DNA of 64,000 bases from Halobacillus salinarum (GTDB lineage: Bacteria; Bacillota; Bacilli; Bacillales; Halobacillaceae), in the NCBI RefSeq assembly GCF_022919095.1, contig NZ_CP095073.1, forward strand, positions 1,550,001 to 1,614,000. The letters run 5' to 3'. The notes beneath the pieces are model-generated. The model was not told the DNA's origin and made no database searches. It was given only the letters and a program-made list of their open reading frames with translations. Numbering within the stretch: the first letter of the stretch is position 1; the number at the start of each line of letters is the position of its first letter. Of this stretch, positions 19,735 through 31,993 are shown piece after piece. Position numbers and translations under genes: made by a program.

Positions 19735-20269
19735 ACAGCAGGTGCTTCCAGCCGTGAAAAAGATCAAAGACTTCGAGAAGCTATTGGATAGCAGCACCAC
19801 CTATATTATTATCCTTGACAGTAGGCTGGGTCTACTAAAAAAGCTAGTGAAAGTCGGCCATAAAGCGAGCAAAAAAGTGTTTGTGCATGTTGATTTAATC
19901 CAAGGACTGAGAGCAGATGAGTATGGCATGGAATTTCTAGGCCAGGAAGTAAAACCTGATGGAATCATTTCTACTCGGTCACAAGCAATCATTCAGGCGA
20001 AAAAATATAATCTTTGTACCGTACAACGGTTGTTTTTAATTGACAGTCAGGCGATTAATCATCATATGAAACTTATCCAAAAAACAAAGCCTGACTATGT
20101 GGAAGTTTTGCCAGGGATTTTACCGGGAATGATAACAGAGATTAAGGATCGTTTAGGCGTACCAGTAATCGCTGGCGGATTAATCCGTACCCATGAAGAA
20201 ATTGAGGACGCCATCGGTGCAGGTGCTTCTGCGGTATCTACTTCACGGGCGGCACTATGGCCATCCTAA
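19724..20269 (+). CDS. glpP: GlpP, glycerol-3-phosphate-responsive antiterminator
   Basis: RNA-binding regulator of about 181 residues. With glycerol-3-phosphate bound it prevents termination in the leaders of glp genes. It is a TIM-barrel-like protein: FVHVDLIQGL, KPDGIISTRS, PDYVEVLPGILPGMI, GVPVIAGGLIRTHEEIEDAI and GASAVSTS are family features. ATG 19724 is preferred because the GGTGGGG stretch lies about 9 bases upstream; a GTG at 19709 is possible. The gene overlaps yvoF by 11 bases, so it may be read through from the hprK promoter, which is unlike B. subtilis. Terminator leaders before glpF and glpD are its likely targets. Confidence 0.92.
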   Translation: MEIEQQVLPAVKKIKDFEKLLDSSTTYIIILDSRLGLLKKLVKVGHKASKKVFVHVDLIQGLRADEYGMEFLGQEVKPDGIISTRSQAIIQAKKYNLCTVQRLFLIDSQAINHHMKLIQKTKPDYVEVLPGILPGMITEIKDRLGVPVIAGGLIRTHEEIEDAIGAGASAVSTSRAALWPS

Positions 20270-20304
20270 GGCTGTTACATAACGATTCGTGAATAGAAGC
20301 TGAA

Positions 20305-20352
20305 GATCCACACAATGATTTGGAAAATAGAATCATTGTGTGGATTTTTTCT
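20305..20352 (+). terminator. glpF leader terminator, likely GlpP antitermination target
   Basis: A 15-bp perfect stem (ATCCACACAATGATT 20306-20320 with AATCATTGTGTGGAT 20331-20345) with a six-T run, placed 36 bases before glpF. Known biology of GlpP in Bacillus (antitermination in glpFK and glpD leaders) makes this a regulated terminator rather than only the end of glpP. Confidence 0.8.
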
Positions 20353-20387
20353 TAGGCGGTCCACTCTTGATAGAGGAGGGATGAATT

Positions 20388-22707
<2,320 letters not shown>

Positions 22708-22718
22708 GTTGAAAAGGT

Positions 22719-22746
22719 TTGATGTCCTTCTAGTTTTTGATATACT
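22719..22746 (+). promoter_or_regulatory. glpD leader promoter
   Basis: TTGATG at 22719-22724, a 16-bp spacer and TATACT at 22741-22746, directly after glpK. The transcript would begin about 30 bases before the leader hairpin. Confidence 0.65.
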
Positions 22747-22781
22747 AAGATTAAGTTAATCAATATAGGTCGGAGATACGG

Positions 22782-22836
22782 AGAGACCACGAAGCCTCGT
22801 ACTTAGCTGCGAGGGCTTTCGTGGTCTCTTTTTTTA
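22782..22836 (+). terminator. glpD leader terminator, likely GlpP antitermination target
   Basis: A long hairpin: left arm 22782-22799 (AGAGACCACGAAGCCTCG) pairs with right arm 22810-22829 apart from a small bulge, followed by eight T. It lies about 88 bases before the glpD start and downstream of a promoter, the arrangement of the GlpP-controlled leader in B. subtilis. Confidence 0.85.
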
Positions 22837-22924
22837 TTACAAAAAACACATATTTCCTCCGGTTATTGGGAATATACGTATCAGACGGCATCATTTATGA
22901 AGATTTAATACAAGGAGAGATATT

Positions 22925-24606
22925 ATGAAGCAGCAGTTTTCCAGCTACAATCGAGAGCAGCAATTAAATGAGCTGAAACAGGAAGAATGGGATGTCCTTG
23001 TCGTAGGGGAGGGATTACCGGCTCAGGAATTGCTCTTGATGCGGCAAGCCGTGGTATGAAAACAGCCGTAATAGAGATGCAGGATTTTGCCGCCGGGACT
23101 TCCAGCCGTTCTACTAAATTGGTGCATGGCGGTCTCAGATATTTAAAACAGTTTGAAGTGAAAATGGTGGCTGAAGTAGGCAAGGAACGTGCGATAGTTT
23201 ATGAAAACGGACCTCATGTGACCACTCCGGAATGGATGATGCTTCCGTTCCACGAAGGCGGGAACTTTGGTCCTTTCTCCACGAACATCGGTTTACGTGT
23301 GTACGATTATTTAGCAGGTGTGAAGAGAAATGAAAGACGGACGATGTTAAGTGCAGAAGAAGCTTTAAAAAGGGAGCCCCTGATTAAGAAGGAAGGTTTA
23401 AAAGGGGCAGGCTTTTATGTAGAATATAAAACCGATGATGCAAGGCTTACGCTTGAAGTTATGAAGAAAGCTGTGGATTACGGAGCGTCTTCAATTAATT
23501 ATACGAAAGTGGTCGATTTTCTTTATGATGAGCAAGGTTCTATTCAAGGTGCAAAAATTGAAGACACCATCACTGGCAGACAATACCATGTAAAAGCTAA
23601 AAAGGTCGTGAATGCCGGTGGTCCATGGGTAGATGAGCTTCGTGAGATAGACGGCTCTAAAAAAGGAAAACATCTTCAGCTGACGAAAGGCGTTCACCTC
23701 GTCTTTGATCAAGAAGTTTTTCCACTGCAGCAGGCTGTCTATTTTGATACACCTGATGGACGAATGATTTTCGCTATTCCAAGAGACGGAAAAACGTATG
23801 TCGGTACAACAGACACCCCCTACTCAGGAAAAATTTCTCATCCAACGATGACAGAAGAGGATCGCAACTATATTCTCAATGCCATTCACATGATGTTTCC
23901 TAAGGTTGATATTACACCGGATGACATTGAGTCAAGCTGGGCAGGTGTACGACCTCTTATTTATGAAGAAGGGAAGGATCCATCTGAAATATCCAGGAAA
24001 GATGAAATATTTGTTTCGGATTCTGGACTCATTTCCATGGCTGGAGGGAAGTTGACTGGCTATCGCAAAATGGCACAAACCGCAGTTGATCTTGTTCGTG
24101 ATCAATTAATGGAAGAGTTCGGGATTCGCTATTCAGATTCAGAAACGAAAAATATGCCGATTTCAGGCGGAGAGGTGAACGGTTCTCAAGGATTCGAACA
24201 GTTTAAGAGAGAACGGATTCAAGTAGCAGAATCAATGGGATTATCTCATAAGGATGCAGAACAACTGGTTAGGCTGTACGGTTCCAACGTAGATATTGTG
24301 TTTAATATTTACAAAGAAGGGAAGCAAAGAGCGGAACAAGAAGGAATCGAGCCAGTTGTATTTGCCAAGCTCGTGTATGGATTAAATTATGAACTCACCT
24401 TTAAACCTGTTGACTTTTTTGTTAGAAGAACGGGGGCTTTGTTCTTTAATATTCAAATGGTGAGAGAATATAAAGACCAAGTGATTCATTACATGGCTGA
24501 AGAATTAAACTGGACAGAGTCTCAAAAACAAGAGTACACCGAAGAGCTAGAGCAGCTGTTAAAAGAAGCAGTCCAGCCGATTGAATACGTGCGGGAAACT
24601 GTCTGA
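22925..24606 (+). pseudogene. glpD: Aerobic glycerol-3-phosphate dehydrogenase (frameshifted as sequenced)
   Basis: Membrane-associated FAD enzyme that oxidises glycerol-3-phosphate to dihydroxyacetone phosphate and feeds the quinone pool. The start MKQQFSSYNREQQ at 22925 follows AAGGAGAG. The frame breaks at G4 (23006-23009): one extra G gives [23 protein letters not shown], the FAD-binding glycine motif. The rest is intact: [44 protein letters not shown] and [15 protein letters not shown]. The repaired length, about 560 residues, is normal. It is the last gene of the glp set and ends at a strong terminator. A lost base in sequencing is more likely than a true mutation. Confidence 0.95.
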
Positions 24607-24649
24607 CAAAATGATTGGAGCTGGGACGAAAGAGTTTTAGCCATTATCT

Positions 24650-24706
24650 AATCCGAATGAAGGTGAACTTATTACGATAAGACTTCACCATCATTCGGAT
24701 TTTTTG
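24650..24706 (+). terminator. Terminator of glpD
   Basis: AATCCGAATGA (24650-24660) pairs with TCATTCGGATT (24691-24701), extended by AGGTGAA/TTCACC, and a T run follows. Confidence 0.9.
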
Positions 24707-24739
24707 GGAGATAAACTTCAAATCTAATTCCTGTCATTA

Positions 24740-24935
24740 CTTTTGATATCTGCCTTACTGGGTCGGCGCGTGGCCGCTCCGACATCGAACTAGCCTACGT
24801 GCTGAAGCACGCCAAAAGCGGAGTGTATTTCCGAATCGGTCTTACAACCAACGACAGCTTCGGAATTTACCAATTCCTTCACTGTTCGTCTTTAGAAGGT
24901 GGTTGCTAATTATGTAACTCCCCGATTTTTAATGC
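24740..24935. other. Unexplained hairpin-rich intergenic stretch
   Basis: The 300 bases between the glpD terminator and the next gene contain no convincing coding frame. They are more G+C-rich than the surrounding spacers and hold nested short inverted repeats: GTCGG/CCGAC around 24763-24784, CGTGCT/AGCACG around 24799-24813, and TTCCGAA/TTCGGAA around 24830-24864. No T run follows any of them. The stretch could be a dispersed intergenic repeat or a degraded gene; I cannot tell from one copy. Confidence 0.35.
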
Positions 24936-25005
24936 CACGTTTTTGAAACTTCACCTGCACAGTAATCGTAAAGATAGTATGGAAAGGGAAAGCTGGTGAA
25001 TAAGG

Positions 25006-25815
25006 ATGGTAAATTTACATACTTTATTGAAACAGGATGCAAGAAGGCAGACGGCGCTGGGAGTAGTGTTATTATCTTTAGCCTTGCTATTTCTAGCGGG
25101 GTTGTTTTTTAATTACAGTACACTTCTTTTAGGAATCCTGTACGGTTTATTATTTTTAATTTCAGGTTCTGTTCTACTCTTTACGGGTTTTAGGGATTAC
25201 AATCGTGCCGGCAGAACGAAGCGAGATTTTACAAAAGACGAAGAGAAAATGAACTTGGAACAAGTCCCTGCAACAATGTATATAGGACATTACTATAAAA
25301 AAGAGACGAGAGAGAAACTTTATGCCATGAATGGTTCTGTTTACAGCGAGTTGAAGAAGCGTGGATCTTTTCCTGCTGTATTCTACTTTACTTATTCTGT
25401 CACGGGTGGAATATGGATCCCAGAAGAATACACAATGTACCAAAAAGATGGAAAACCCGTCTATCATCTTGAAAAGAAAGGCGGTTTGACGTGGAGAGGG
25501 TATGTCAAGAATGTAAATGATGAATATCTTGCTTACACAACGATCAAAAAAAACAAAGCCACCGGTAAGTCTGTGTACAGATATATAGAAAATGAGGAAT
25601 GTAAGTGGTTTGCAGAAGGAGACCCATACATTGCTCACTATACAGTTAAAGACCAAAAAGGTTTTACATGGGCGGTAGTAAAACAAGGAGCAGTTACGAA
25701 GGAAGCCGCAGCGCAATTCGGTGATTTGCCAGGGAGTGTTATAGAGTGGAAAGTTCAAGAAATGGTTCCTTCATCACTCATGGCTTTTATCTTTTTAATG
25801 CAAACCCATCGGTAA
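25006..25815 (+). CDS. Hypothetical membrane-anchored protein
   Basis: I do not recognise this 269-residue protein. Two hydrophobic helices lie at about residues 15-35 and 38-60. A basic, soluble part rich in Tyr, Lys and Trp follows (YIGHYYKKETREKLYAMNG; YTMYQKDGKPVYHLEKKGGLTWRGYV), with a strand-rich feel that faintly recalls tubby/LURP-like barrels, though this is only an impression. The final residues, SLMAFIFLMQ, form a short hydrophobic tail. ATG 25006 has GGTGA about 5 bases upstream. It sits alone between the glp and his operons and has no clear partner. Confidence 0.65.
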   Translation: MVNLHTLLKQDARRQTALGVVLLSLALLFLAGLFFNYSTLLLGILYGLLFLISGSVLLFTGFRDYNRAGRTKRDFTKDEEKMNLEQVPATMYIGHYYKKETREKLYAMNGSVYSELKKRGSFPAVFYFTYSVTGGIWIPEEYTMYQKDGKPVYHLEKKGGLTWRGYVKNVNDEYLAYTTIKKNKATGKSVYRYIENEECKWFAEGDPYIAHYTVKDQKGFTWAVVKQGAVTKEAAAQFGDLPGSVIEWKVQEMVPSSLMAFIFLMQTHR

Positions 25816-25879
25816 TCGTGATTCAGCTGCCTGCCAAATCCAAACGCAGGGATTAAGGATAGAAAGGCATAGAAGCATA

Positions 25880-25909
25880 TTGGGCTGAACTCTTGATACC
25901 AGGTATACT
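25880..25909 (+). promoter_or_regulatory. Possible promoter just ahead of a terminator
   Basis: TTGGGC (25880-25885), an 18-bp spacer and TATACT (25904-25909). The hairpin at 25928 begins only 18 bases after the -10, so any transcript would be about 50 nt long unless it is read through. Confidence 0.3.
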
Positions 25910-25926
25910 CTTCTACATATGCGTTT

Positions 25927-25966
25927 TAGCGTGCGGATCACTTATGTGTATCTGCACGCTTTTTCA
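25927..25966 (+). terminator. Terminator between the hypothetical gene and hisZ
   Basis: AGCGTGC (25928-25934) pairs with GCACGCT (25954-25960), followed by five T. It ends transcription from the hypothetical membrane gene. The rest of the 370-bp gap holds the his promoter and no gene. Confidence 0.75.
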
Positions 25967-26118
25967 TTTATTGAAAAGAGATAGGTACTGTAAGGAGCCA
26001 TGCATGCTGTGAAGGAGTGAATCGAACTGCGGATATATCCAAGCACGCTTTTTTGTAAGAGTGTTTCTGCTATGATAAAGGTGGGTACAATTCAATAGAT
26101 GCAATATAGCAGAAGTCA

Positions 26119-26147
26119 TTGACGGTTGTTCTTTATTTTGGTAGCAT
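26119..26147 (+). promoter_or_regulatory. his operon promoter
   Basis: TTGACG at 26119-26124, a 17-bp spacer and TAGCAT at 26142-26147. The predicted start of transcription is near 26154, inside the palindrome listed next. Confidence 0.65.
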
Positions 26148-26148
26148 G

Positions 26149-26160
26149 TTAGCATGCTAA
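26149..26160. promoter_or_regulatory. Palindromic operator candidate at the his transcription start
   Basis: TTAGCATGCTAA is a perfect 12-bp palindrome that begins one base after the -10 and covers the predicted start site, ideal for repression. No T-box motif is seen in the leader. A TrpR-like regulator (YerC/HisR) is known to control his genes in Firmicutes, but I cannot confirm that this is its motif. Confidence 0.55.
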
Positions 26161-26187
26161 AGGATTTGTCGAAAGGAATGAGAAAAA

Positions 26188-27369
26188 ATGGGGAAGAGGC
26201 TCATGTTTGAAAAACCATTAGGAATGCGAGATACGCTTCCTTTTTTTTATAATCAAAAGAAGCGAGCTAGAAACCAGTTGTCTGAGGCCATTTTATCCTA
26301 TGGCTATTCATTTATGGATACACCGCTGCTTGAATATCACGAAACGGTGGGGAGAGTGAGCGCTACCCTCGATCAGCAGCTGTTTAAGTTATTGGATCAG
26401 CAGGGCCATTCCTTAGTGCTCCGCCCTGATATGACCGCTCCGATTGCACGGGTGGCAGCTTCTCAGTTAAAAAATGCTGAATTTCCATTGCGGCTTGCTT
26501 ATGATGGACCAGTTTTCCGTGCCCAGCAGGCAGAGGGAGGAAAGCCTGCCCAGTTTGAGCAAGTGGGAACGGAACTCATTGGCGACCATTCTTCCTATGC
26601 AGATGCAGAAGTGATTGCTTTGCTTGTAGAATCGTTGAAGCAGGCCGGACTGGAGGATTTCGTAATTACCGTTGGTCATATCGGATATGTGAAAAGTTTT
26701 TTCAGCGATGTGCTTAAAGATGATGAAACGACGATGGATGAGTTATTGAATTATTTATATCGTAAAAACTATGTAGGATATAGGGAAGCCGTGAAGGAAT
26801 TATCACTTCCTAAGGAAGCTGAAGATTCCCTGCTTCAGCTGCTCCACTTAAGGGGTGGCGAAGAAATCTTCGGAATGAGTAAATCATTAGCGAGAAATCA
26901 GTCCTGCATTCTGGCGGTTAATGAACTTAAACAGCTTTATAAGCTGCTCAAGCAATATGGAGTTGCTCAGTATATTCATTTTGATTTAAATTTGATCAGC
27001 CATATGAACTACTATACCGGGATTCTGTTTGAAGGATACGCTCCAAATCTGGGCGCATTATTATGCAATGGCGGGCGTTATGACCAACTACTTCCTACTT
27101 TTCAGTTAAACGCGTCTGCAACTGGATTTGCTATCCGTGTAGAGCGGCTTGTGGAAGCTTTGCAAAAGCATGAAGAAAAAGATACAAGAGTAGCAGTTCT
27201 TGTTGATGAGGACACGCATGGGCAAGGCATTCAAAAGGCTAAGGAATTGCGGCAGCAAGGGTATCAGGTGCTGTTGCAGCACGTAGATCAAATCCCTAAT
27301 CTTCAGGCTTTTCAACAACATTTACAAAAGACAATTAATTTAACTACAGGAGGCGAGTCCGTTGAATAA
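26188..27369 (+). CDS. hisZ: HisZ, ATP phosphoribosyltransferase regulatory subunit
   Basis: Class II histidyl-tRNA-synthetase-like protein of 393 residues that lacks tRNA charging but forms the hetero-octamer with short-form HisG. Features of the synthetase fold remain: GMRDTLP, FQ-type motif 1 region ([11 protein letters not shown]), [15 protein letters not shown] (motif 2) and the late [11 protein letters not shown]. The C-terminal anticodon-type domain is shortened, as usual for HisZ. It opens the his operon and overlaps hisG by 8 bases. AAAGGAATGAG precedes ATG 26188. Confidence 0.95.
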   Translation: MGKRLMFEKPLGMRDTLPFFYNQKKRARNQLSEAILSYGYSFMDTPLLEYHETVGRVSATLDQQLFKLLDQQGHSLVLRPDMTAPIARVAASQLKNAEFPLRLAYDGPVFRAQQAEGGKPAQFEQVGTELIGDHSSYADAEVIALLVESLKQAGLEDFVITVGHIGYVKSFFSDVLKDDETTMDELLNYLYRKNYVGYREAVKELSLPKEAEDSLLQLLHLRGGEEIFGMSKSLARNQSCILAVNELKQLYKLLKQYGVAQYIHFDLNLISHMNYYTGILFEGYAPNLGALLCNGGRYDQLLPTFQLNASATGFAIRVERLVEALQKHEEKDTRVAVLVDEDTHGQGIQKAKELRQQGYQVLLQHVDQIPNLQAFQQHLQKTINLTTGGESVE

Positions 27370-28000
27370 ACCGTTAACGATCGCTATGCCGAAAGGGCGC
27401 ATTTATGAAGAAGCTGCCTCCTTAATGAAGCAAGCCGGCTATGATTTAGGAGGGGACAAAGAAAAATCAAGAAAGCTGATTCTTGAATATCCAGACCAAA
27501 ATCTCCAAATCATGATGGCTAAGCCGATGGATGTTGTAACCTATGTCGAATATGGGGCTGCAGACATTGGTATTGCTGGCAAAGACGTGTTATTAGAGCA
27601 GGACAGAGACGTATATGAAGTACTCGATTTGAAAATAAGTCCGTGCTATGTGGCTGTTGCGGGGCTTCCTGATCAGCCTTTAAGCCGGATTGCTCCAAAG
27701 ATAGCGACGAAATACCCGAAAGTGGCATCCGATTATTTCCGGGAAAAAGGCGAGCAGATAGAAATTATTCCTCTTAATGGATCGATTGAGCTGGCTCCAC
27801 TGATTGGACTCGCTGACAGAATTGTCGATATTGTCTCGACCGGAAGGACTTTAAAGGAAAATGGTCTTGTGGAATATGAAAAAATCGCAGAGATTACATC
27901 ACGATTAATCGTGAACCCGGTAAGCTACCGTGTAAAAAGTCAGGAAATTGATGAATTAGCGCAAAAACTAAGCGAGGTTGTTGAGGTGAAGACAGGATGA
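27362..28000 (+). CDS. hisG: ATP phosphoribosyltransferase catalytic subunit (short form)
   Basis: First enzyme of histidine synthesis, joining ATP and PRPP. At 212 residues it is the short form that lacks the C-terminal regulatory domain and needs HisZ, encoded just upstream. [26 protein letters not shown] and the PRPP-binding [18 protein letters not shown] are seen. The start is TTG 27362, within the end of hisZ, with AGGAGG 8-9 bases ahead. Its stop overlaps the hisD start (ATGA). Confidence 0.96.
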   Translation: MNKPLTIAMPKGRIYEEAASLMKQAGYDLGGDKEKSRKLILEYPDQNLQIMMAKPMDVVTYVEYGAADIGIAGKDVLLEQDRDVYEVLDLKISPCYVAVAGLPDQPLSRIAPKIATKYPKVASDYFREKGEQIEIIPLNGSIELAPLIGLADRIVDIVSTGRTLKENGLVEYEKIAEITSRLIVNPVSYRVKSQEIDELAQKLSEVVEVKTG

Positions 28001-29271
28001 AAATCGTAACCCGAAGTGACCTTCCTTCCTTAAGACGCAGTGTAGACCAGGGAACCGAAGAACAAAGACGGGCCGTAAAGGAAATTATTACAGAGGTAAA
28101 ATCGCGGGGAGATGAGGCTGTGTTTGCCTATACCCGCCAATTTGACGAAGTCTCTCTGGAATCATTAAAGGTGAATCCAGATGAATTCGATCAGGCGTAC
28201 GAATCAGTGGATGGTGAATTTGTTGAAATCTTAACCGAAGCAGCAGCGAACATTCGCAGCTTTCATGAAAAGCAACTATCCCAGTCGTGGTTTGATACGA
28301 GCAGTGATGGAACGCTGCTCGGTCAAAAAATTACGGCTCTTGATGCCGCTGGCGTGTATGTGCCTGGAGGAACAGCTGCCTACCCTTCTTCAGTGTTTAT
28401 GAACGTGATTCCAGCACAAGTAGCCGGGGTAGATCACATTGTGATGTGTACACCGCCGGGAGAAGACGGTAAAGTGCCAGCCGGGGTCTTGGTCGCAGCC
28501 CGCATTTTAGGGATTACTGAAGTGTATAAAGCAGGAGGAGCTCAGGCGATCGCAGCACTTGCATATGGAACGGAGACGATTCCTGCGGTAGACAAAATTA
28601 CTGGACCTGGGAATGTGTTTGTGGCCTTAGCGAAAAGAGAAGTGTTTGGTGATGTCGATATTGACATGATTGCTGGACCAAGTGAGATCGCGATTTTGGC
28701 CGATGAATCAGCAGCTTCGACGGAAATAGCGGCTGATCTTTTATCCCAGGCGGAACATGATGCGCGCTCTTCGAGTGTCCTTATTACGACAAGCGCTGTC
28801 CTTGCGGAAGCTGTTAACAACGCGGTTGAAGAACAGCTCAACGACCTCCCTCGTGAAGATATAGCCAGACAAAGTGTAAAGGACTACGGAATGGCTGTCG
28901 TGTGCCCGACAATGCAGGACGCCGTAGACACAGTGAATGAAATTGCTCCTGAGCATTTAGAGATCTTGACCTCAGACCCTTATCAGCAGCTTGGGAAAAT
29001 TAAGCATGCCGGAGCCATTTTCCTCGGTCCATACAGCAGTGAGCCGGTAGGGGATTACTTTGCAGGTCCTAATCACGTACTGCCTACGAATGGGACGGCG
29101 AGGTTTTCTAGCCCTCTCAATGTTGATGACTTTGTTAAAAAGTCCAGTGTTATAGCTTATAGTGAAGAGGCACTCAAGAAAAACGTTGACAAAATTGCCC
29201 GCTTTGCCCGGCTGGAAGGCCTGGAAGCCCATGCAAGAGCAGTAGAAAAACGTAAGGAGCGATGGAAATGA
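27997..29271 (+). CDS. hisD: Histidinol dehydrogenase
   Basis: Zinc- and NAD-dependent enzyme of 424 residues that carries out the last two oxidations from histidinol to histidine. The family pattern is clear: [60 protein letters not shown] and the C-terminal [18 protein letters not shown]. It overlaps hisG by 4 bases and hisB by 4 bases, so translation is probably coupled. It is complete and in frame. Confidence 0.97.
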   Translation: MKIVTRSDLPSLRRSVDQGTEEQRRAVKEIITEVKSRGDEAVFAYTRQFDEVSLESLKVNPDEFDQAYESVDGEFVEILTEAAANIRSFHEKQLSQSWFDTSSDGTLLGQKITALDAAGVYVPGGTAAYPSSVFMNVIPAQVAGVDHIVMCTPPGEDGKVPAGVLVAARILGITEVYKAGGAQAIAALAYGTETIPAVDKITGPGNVFVALAKREVFGDVDIDMIAGPSEIAILADESAASTEIAADLLSQAEHDARSSSVLITTSAVLAEAVNNAVEEQLNDLPREDIARQSVKDYGMAVVCPTMQDAVDTVNEIAPEHLEILTSDPYQQLGKIKHAGAIFLGPYSSEPVGDYFAGPNHVLPTNGTARFSSPLNVDDFVKKSSVIAYSEEALKKNVDKIARFARLEGLEAHARAVEKRKERWK

Positions 29272-29864
29272 GAGAAGGACGCAGAGCAGCAGTCGAACGT
29301 AAAACCAGGGAAACCGATATCTCCCTGGATTTAACTATTGATGGAACGGGGAAAGCAGACCTGGATGTCCAAGTTCCCTTTTTATCTCATATGCTTGAGC
29401 TTTTCACTAAGCACGGTCTCTTTGATCTTAGCGTGAAAGGGTATGGCGATGTAGAGGTAGATGACCATCATTTAACGGAGGATATTGGTATTTGCCTGGG
29501 GCAGGCGTTGCGACAGGCGATAGGGGATAAAGCTGGAATGAAACGGTATGGTTCAATGACCCTGCCGATGGACGAAACGCTTGTAACCGTTGCCGTTGAC
29601 TTAAGCGACCGCCCACATTTCGAATGGAAGGCTGTACTTCCAAAGGACCGTGTAGGTACGTTTGACACGGAAAATGTTCATGAATTCTTTTGGAAATTAG
29701 CGGTTGAAGCGCGCATGAATTTGCACATCGTCCTTCATCATGGTCACAATACTCATCATATTATCGAAGCAATGTTTAAGGCGCTTGCCAGAGCTCTGGA
29801 TGAAGCCACACAATTGGATCCTAGAGTTCAAGGTGTTCCGAGTACGAAGGGGAGCTTGTCATGA
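29268..29864 (+). CDS. hisB: Imidazoleglycerol-phosphate dehydratase
   Basis: Manganese enzyme of 198 residues catalysing the sixth step of the pathway. The two histidine-rich metal motifs are present: [14 protein letters not shown] (with [16 protein letters not shown] before it) and [21 protein letters not shown]. It is the single-function form, without the phosphatase domain found in enterobacteria. ATG 29268 is preferred because AAGGAG (29254-29259) is 8 bases upstream; ATG 29262 would be only 2 bases away. Overlaps hisD and hisH. Confidence 0.96.
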   Translation: MREGRRAAVERKTRETDISLDLTIDGTGKADLDVQVPFLSHMLELFTKHGLFDLSVKGYGDVEVDDHHLTEDIGICLGQALRQAIGDKAGMKRYGSMTLPMDETLVTVAVDLSDRPHFEWKAVLPKDRVGTFDTENVHEFFWKLAVEARMNLHIVLHHGHNTHHIIEAMFKALARALDEATQLDPRVQGVPSTKGSLS

Positions 29865-30490
29865 TTGGCATCATCGATTATGGGATGGGAAACCTATTCA
29901 GCGTATCAAAAGCGTTAGAGCGCATGAATATTCCTTATCAGCTTGGAGAAAGACCTTATCAAATTGAGGATTGTGACGGATATATCCTTCCTGGCGTAGG
30001 AGCATTTCCAGACGCAATGAAAGCCTTGCATGAACATGGTTTTATCGACTTCATTCATCGAAAAATCAATGAAAACTTCCCCTTTTATGGGATTTGCTTA
30101 GGCATGCAGCTTTTATTTGAACGCAGTGAGGAAGGTGGAATAACTGCAGGACTTGGTCATTTCCCTGGAAATATTGTCAGGTTCTCTGATAAGGATGAAA
30201 ATGGAGATGCCTATAAAGTGCCTCATATGGGCTGGAACCGCTTAAACATTCACCAGCCCGACCAGCCGCTGTTTACGGATGTTCTTGAGGATTATGTTTA
30301 TTTTGTACATTCCTACGTTGTGGAAACGAAAGACACCTCCATCTTATATGCCACTGCCGATTATCATAGGCAGGTACCGGCAATTGTAGGAAGGGGAAAT
30401 GTTGTAGCCAGTCAGTTTCATCCAGAAAAAAGTGGAAGCGCAGGCGTGAAACTTCTTGAGAACTTCTGCAAGACCATGGTTAAACAGTGA
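29861..30490 (+). CDS. hisH: Imidazole glycerol phosphate synthase, glutaminase subunit
   Basis: Class I glutamine amidotransferase of 209 residues that supplies ammonia to HisF. The nucleophile elbow is [16 protein letters not shown], the opening [14 protein letters not shown] and the oxyanion-hole [10 protein letters not shown] are typical, and the His-x-Glu of the triad is in SQFHPEKSG. Overlaps hisB by four bases (ATGA). Confidence 0.96.
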   Translation: MIGIIDYGMGNLFSVSKALERMNIPYQLGERPYQIEDCDGYILPGVGAFPDAMKALHEHGFIDFIHRKINENFPFYGICLGMQLLFERSEEGGITAGLGHFPGNIVRFSDKDENGDAYKVPHMGWNRLNIHQPDQPLFTDVLEDYVYFVHSYVVETKDTSILYATADYHRQVPAIVGRGNVVASQFHPEKSGSAGVKLLENFCKTMVKQ

Positions 30491-30503
30491 GGAGAAATTT
30501 GTT

Positions 30504-31235
30504 ATGACATTTACTATTTATCCAGCAATAGATATGAAGGATGGCAAGTGTGTGCGTCTGGAACAAGGGGATTTTGACAAACAGACAGTGTATGGAGACA
30601 ATCCATTTGAAACGGCAAAAGAATTTGCTGAAGCCGGAGCTTCATGGGTCCATATGGTGGACTTAGATGGAGCAAAAGCCGGGGCTGAACAAAATGGTGA
30701 GCATGTCATCAGGGTAGCTAATGAACTGCCATGCAAAGTACAAATTGGCGGCGGAATTCGGTCTGAAAATGATGTCCGTTATTACTTAGATCAAGGTGTC
30801 GATCGCGTAATTATCGGGTCACTCGCCGTCAGAAATCTCGGACTGACCAAACAGCTTGTTCAGGAATTTGGTGAACGGATTGCTATTGGATTGGATGCGA
30901 GGGATGGTTACGTCGCTACACAAGGATGGCTGGAAAGCTCTGAAGTTAAAGCTGTTGACTTAGGCCGGGAATTAGCTGAGGCTGGAGCTCAGACATTTAT
31001 CTATACAGACATTGCTAAAGATGGTATGCTCTCTGGTCCTAATTTGGAAGAAATCGTGACTCTAGCTGATAAGACGGCAACAAATGTAATCGCTTCTGGA
31101 GGTATTAAAGAGCTTGAAGATTTACGGAAGCTAAAAAAATATCAGGATCAGAACGTCATTGGTAGTATTGTTGGAAAAGCGATCTATACAAAACAATTTA
31201 AACTCGAAGATGCTTTGAAGCTGGAGGTGGAATAA
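30504..31235 (+). CDS. hisA: ProFAR isomerase
   Basis: TIM-barrel isomerase of 243 residues acting on phosphoribosylformimino-AICAR phosphate. The start [24 protein letters not shown] is typical, with Asp10 in PAIDMKDGK as the acid/base. [13 protein letters not shown] and [16 protein letters not shown] bind the two phosphates. ATG 30504 follows GAGGAG by about 9 bases; a start at 30456 would lie inside hisH without a ribosome site. The stop overlaps the hisF start by one base. Confidence 0.95.
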   Translation: MTFTIYPAIDMKDGKCVRLEQGDFDKQTVYGDNPFETAKEFAEAGASWVHMVDLDGAKAGAEQNGEHVIRVANELPCKVQIGGGIRSENDVRYYLDQGVDRVIIGSLAVRNLGLTKQLVQEFGERIAIGLDARDGYVATQGWLESSEVKAVDLGRELAEAGAQTFIYTDIAKDGMLSGPNLEEIVTLADKTATNVIASGGIKELEDLRKLKKYQDQNVIGSIVGKAIYTKQFKLEDALKLEVE

Positions 31236-31993
31236 TGCTGTCAAAAAGGATTATTCCATGCCTTGATGTGAAAGAAGGCAGAGTCGTCAAAGGAATTCAA
31301 TTTGTTGAAATAAGAGATGCGGGCGATCCCGTGGAACTTGCCAAGGTATATGATGAGCAAGGAGCAGATGAGTTAGTCTTTCTCGATATTTCGGCAACCC
31401 ATGAAGGGAAGAAAACGATGATCGATGTCGTACGGGCTGTTGCTTCCGAATTAGCGATCCCTTTTACCGTTGGCGGCGGTATTCGTACGCTTGAGGATAT
31501 GAAAGAAACCCTCCGAAACGGAGCCGATAAAGTATCACTGAATTCGGCCGCTGTGAAGCGCCCGGAACTGATTACAGAAGGTGCGGATTATTTTGGCAGC
31601 CAGTGCATCGTAGTGGCAATAGATGCCCGGTACGATGTAGAAGCGGGAACGTGGCGGGTCTATACACATGGTGGCCGCACTCCGACGGACTGGCTGGCGG
31701 TTGAATGGGCAAAGGAAGCAGTTAAGCTTGGAGCAGGAGAGATCCTGCTTACATCGATGAACAAGGATGGAGAAAAGACTGGATTTGATTTGCCCTTACT
31801 AAGAGCCATCCAAGAAGTTGTTTCTGTACCAGTGATCGCTTCCGGGGGTGCCGGGGCGGCAGAACACTTTTATGATGTATTCACGGAAGTGAATGCTGAT
31901 GCCGCACTGGCTGCTTCCATTTTCCATTATAAAGAAACATCTGTTGCTAACGTTAAAGAGTATTTAAAGAGTAAAGGGGTTGTTGTTCGATGA
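31235..31993 (+). CDS. hisF: Imidazole glycerol phosphate synthase, cyclase subunit
   Basis: TIM-barrel cyclase of 252 residues paired with His[25 protein letters not shown] carries the catalytic Asp11. [13 protein letters not shown] and [15 protein letters not shown] are the phosphate-binding loops, and [17 protein letters not shown] carries the second aspartate region. It releases AICAR to purine synthesis. Tight overlaps with hisA and hisI support one transcript. Confidence 0.97.
   Translation: MLSKRIIPCLDVKEGRVVKGIQFVEIRDAGDPVELAKVYDEQGADELVFLDISATHEGKKTMIDVVRAVASELAIPFTVGGGIRTLEDMKETLRNGADKVSLNSAAVKRPELITEGADYFGSQCIVVAIDARYDVEAGTWRVYTHGGRTPTDWLAVEWAKEAVKLGAGEILLTSMNKDGEKTGFDLPLLRAIQEVVSVPVIASGGAGAAEHFYDVFTEVNADAALAASIFHYKETSVANVKEYLKSKGVVVR

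Noticed and set aside
25967-26187. T-box leader ahead of hisZ
   Set aside because: The conserved T-box AGGGTGGNACCGCG is absent and no antiterminator/terminator pair lies between the promoter and hisZ.
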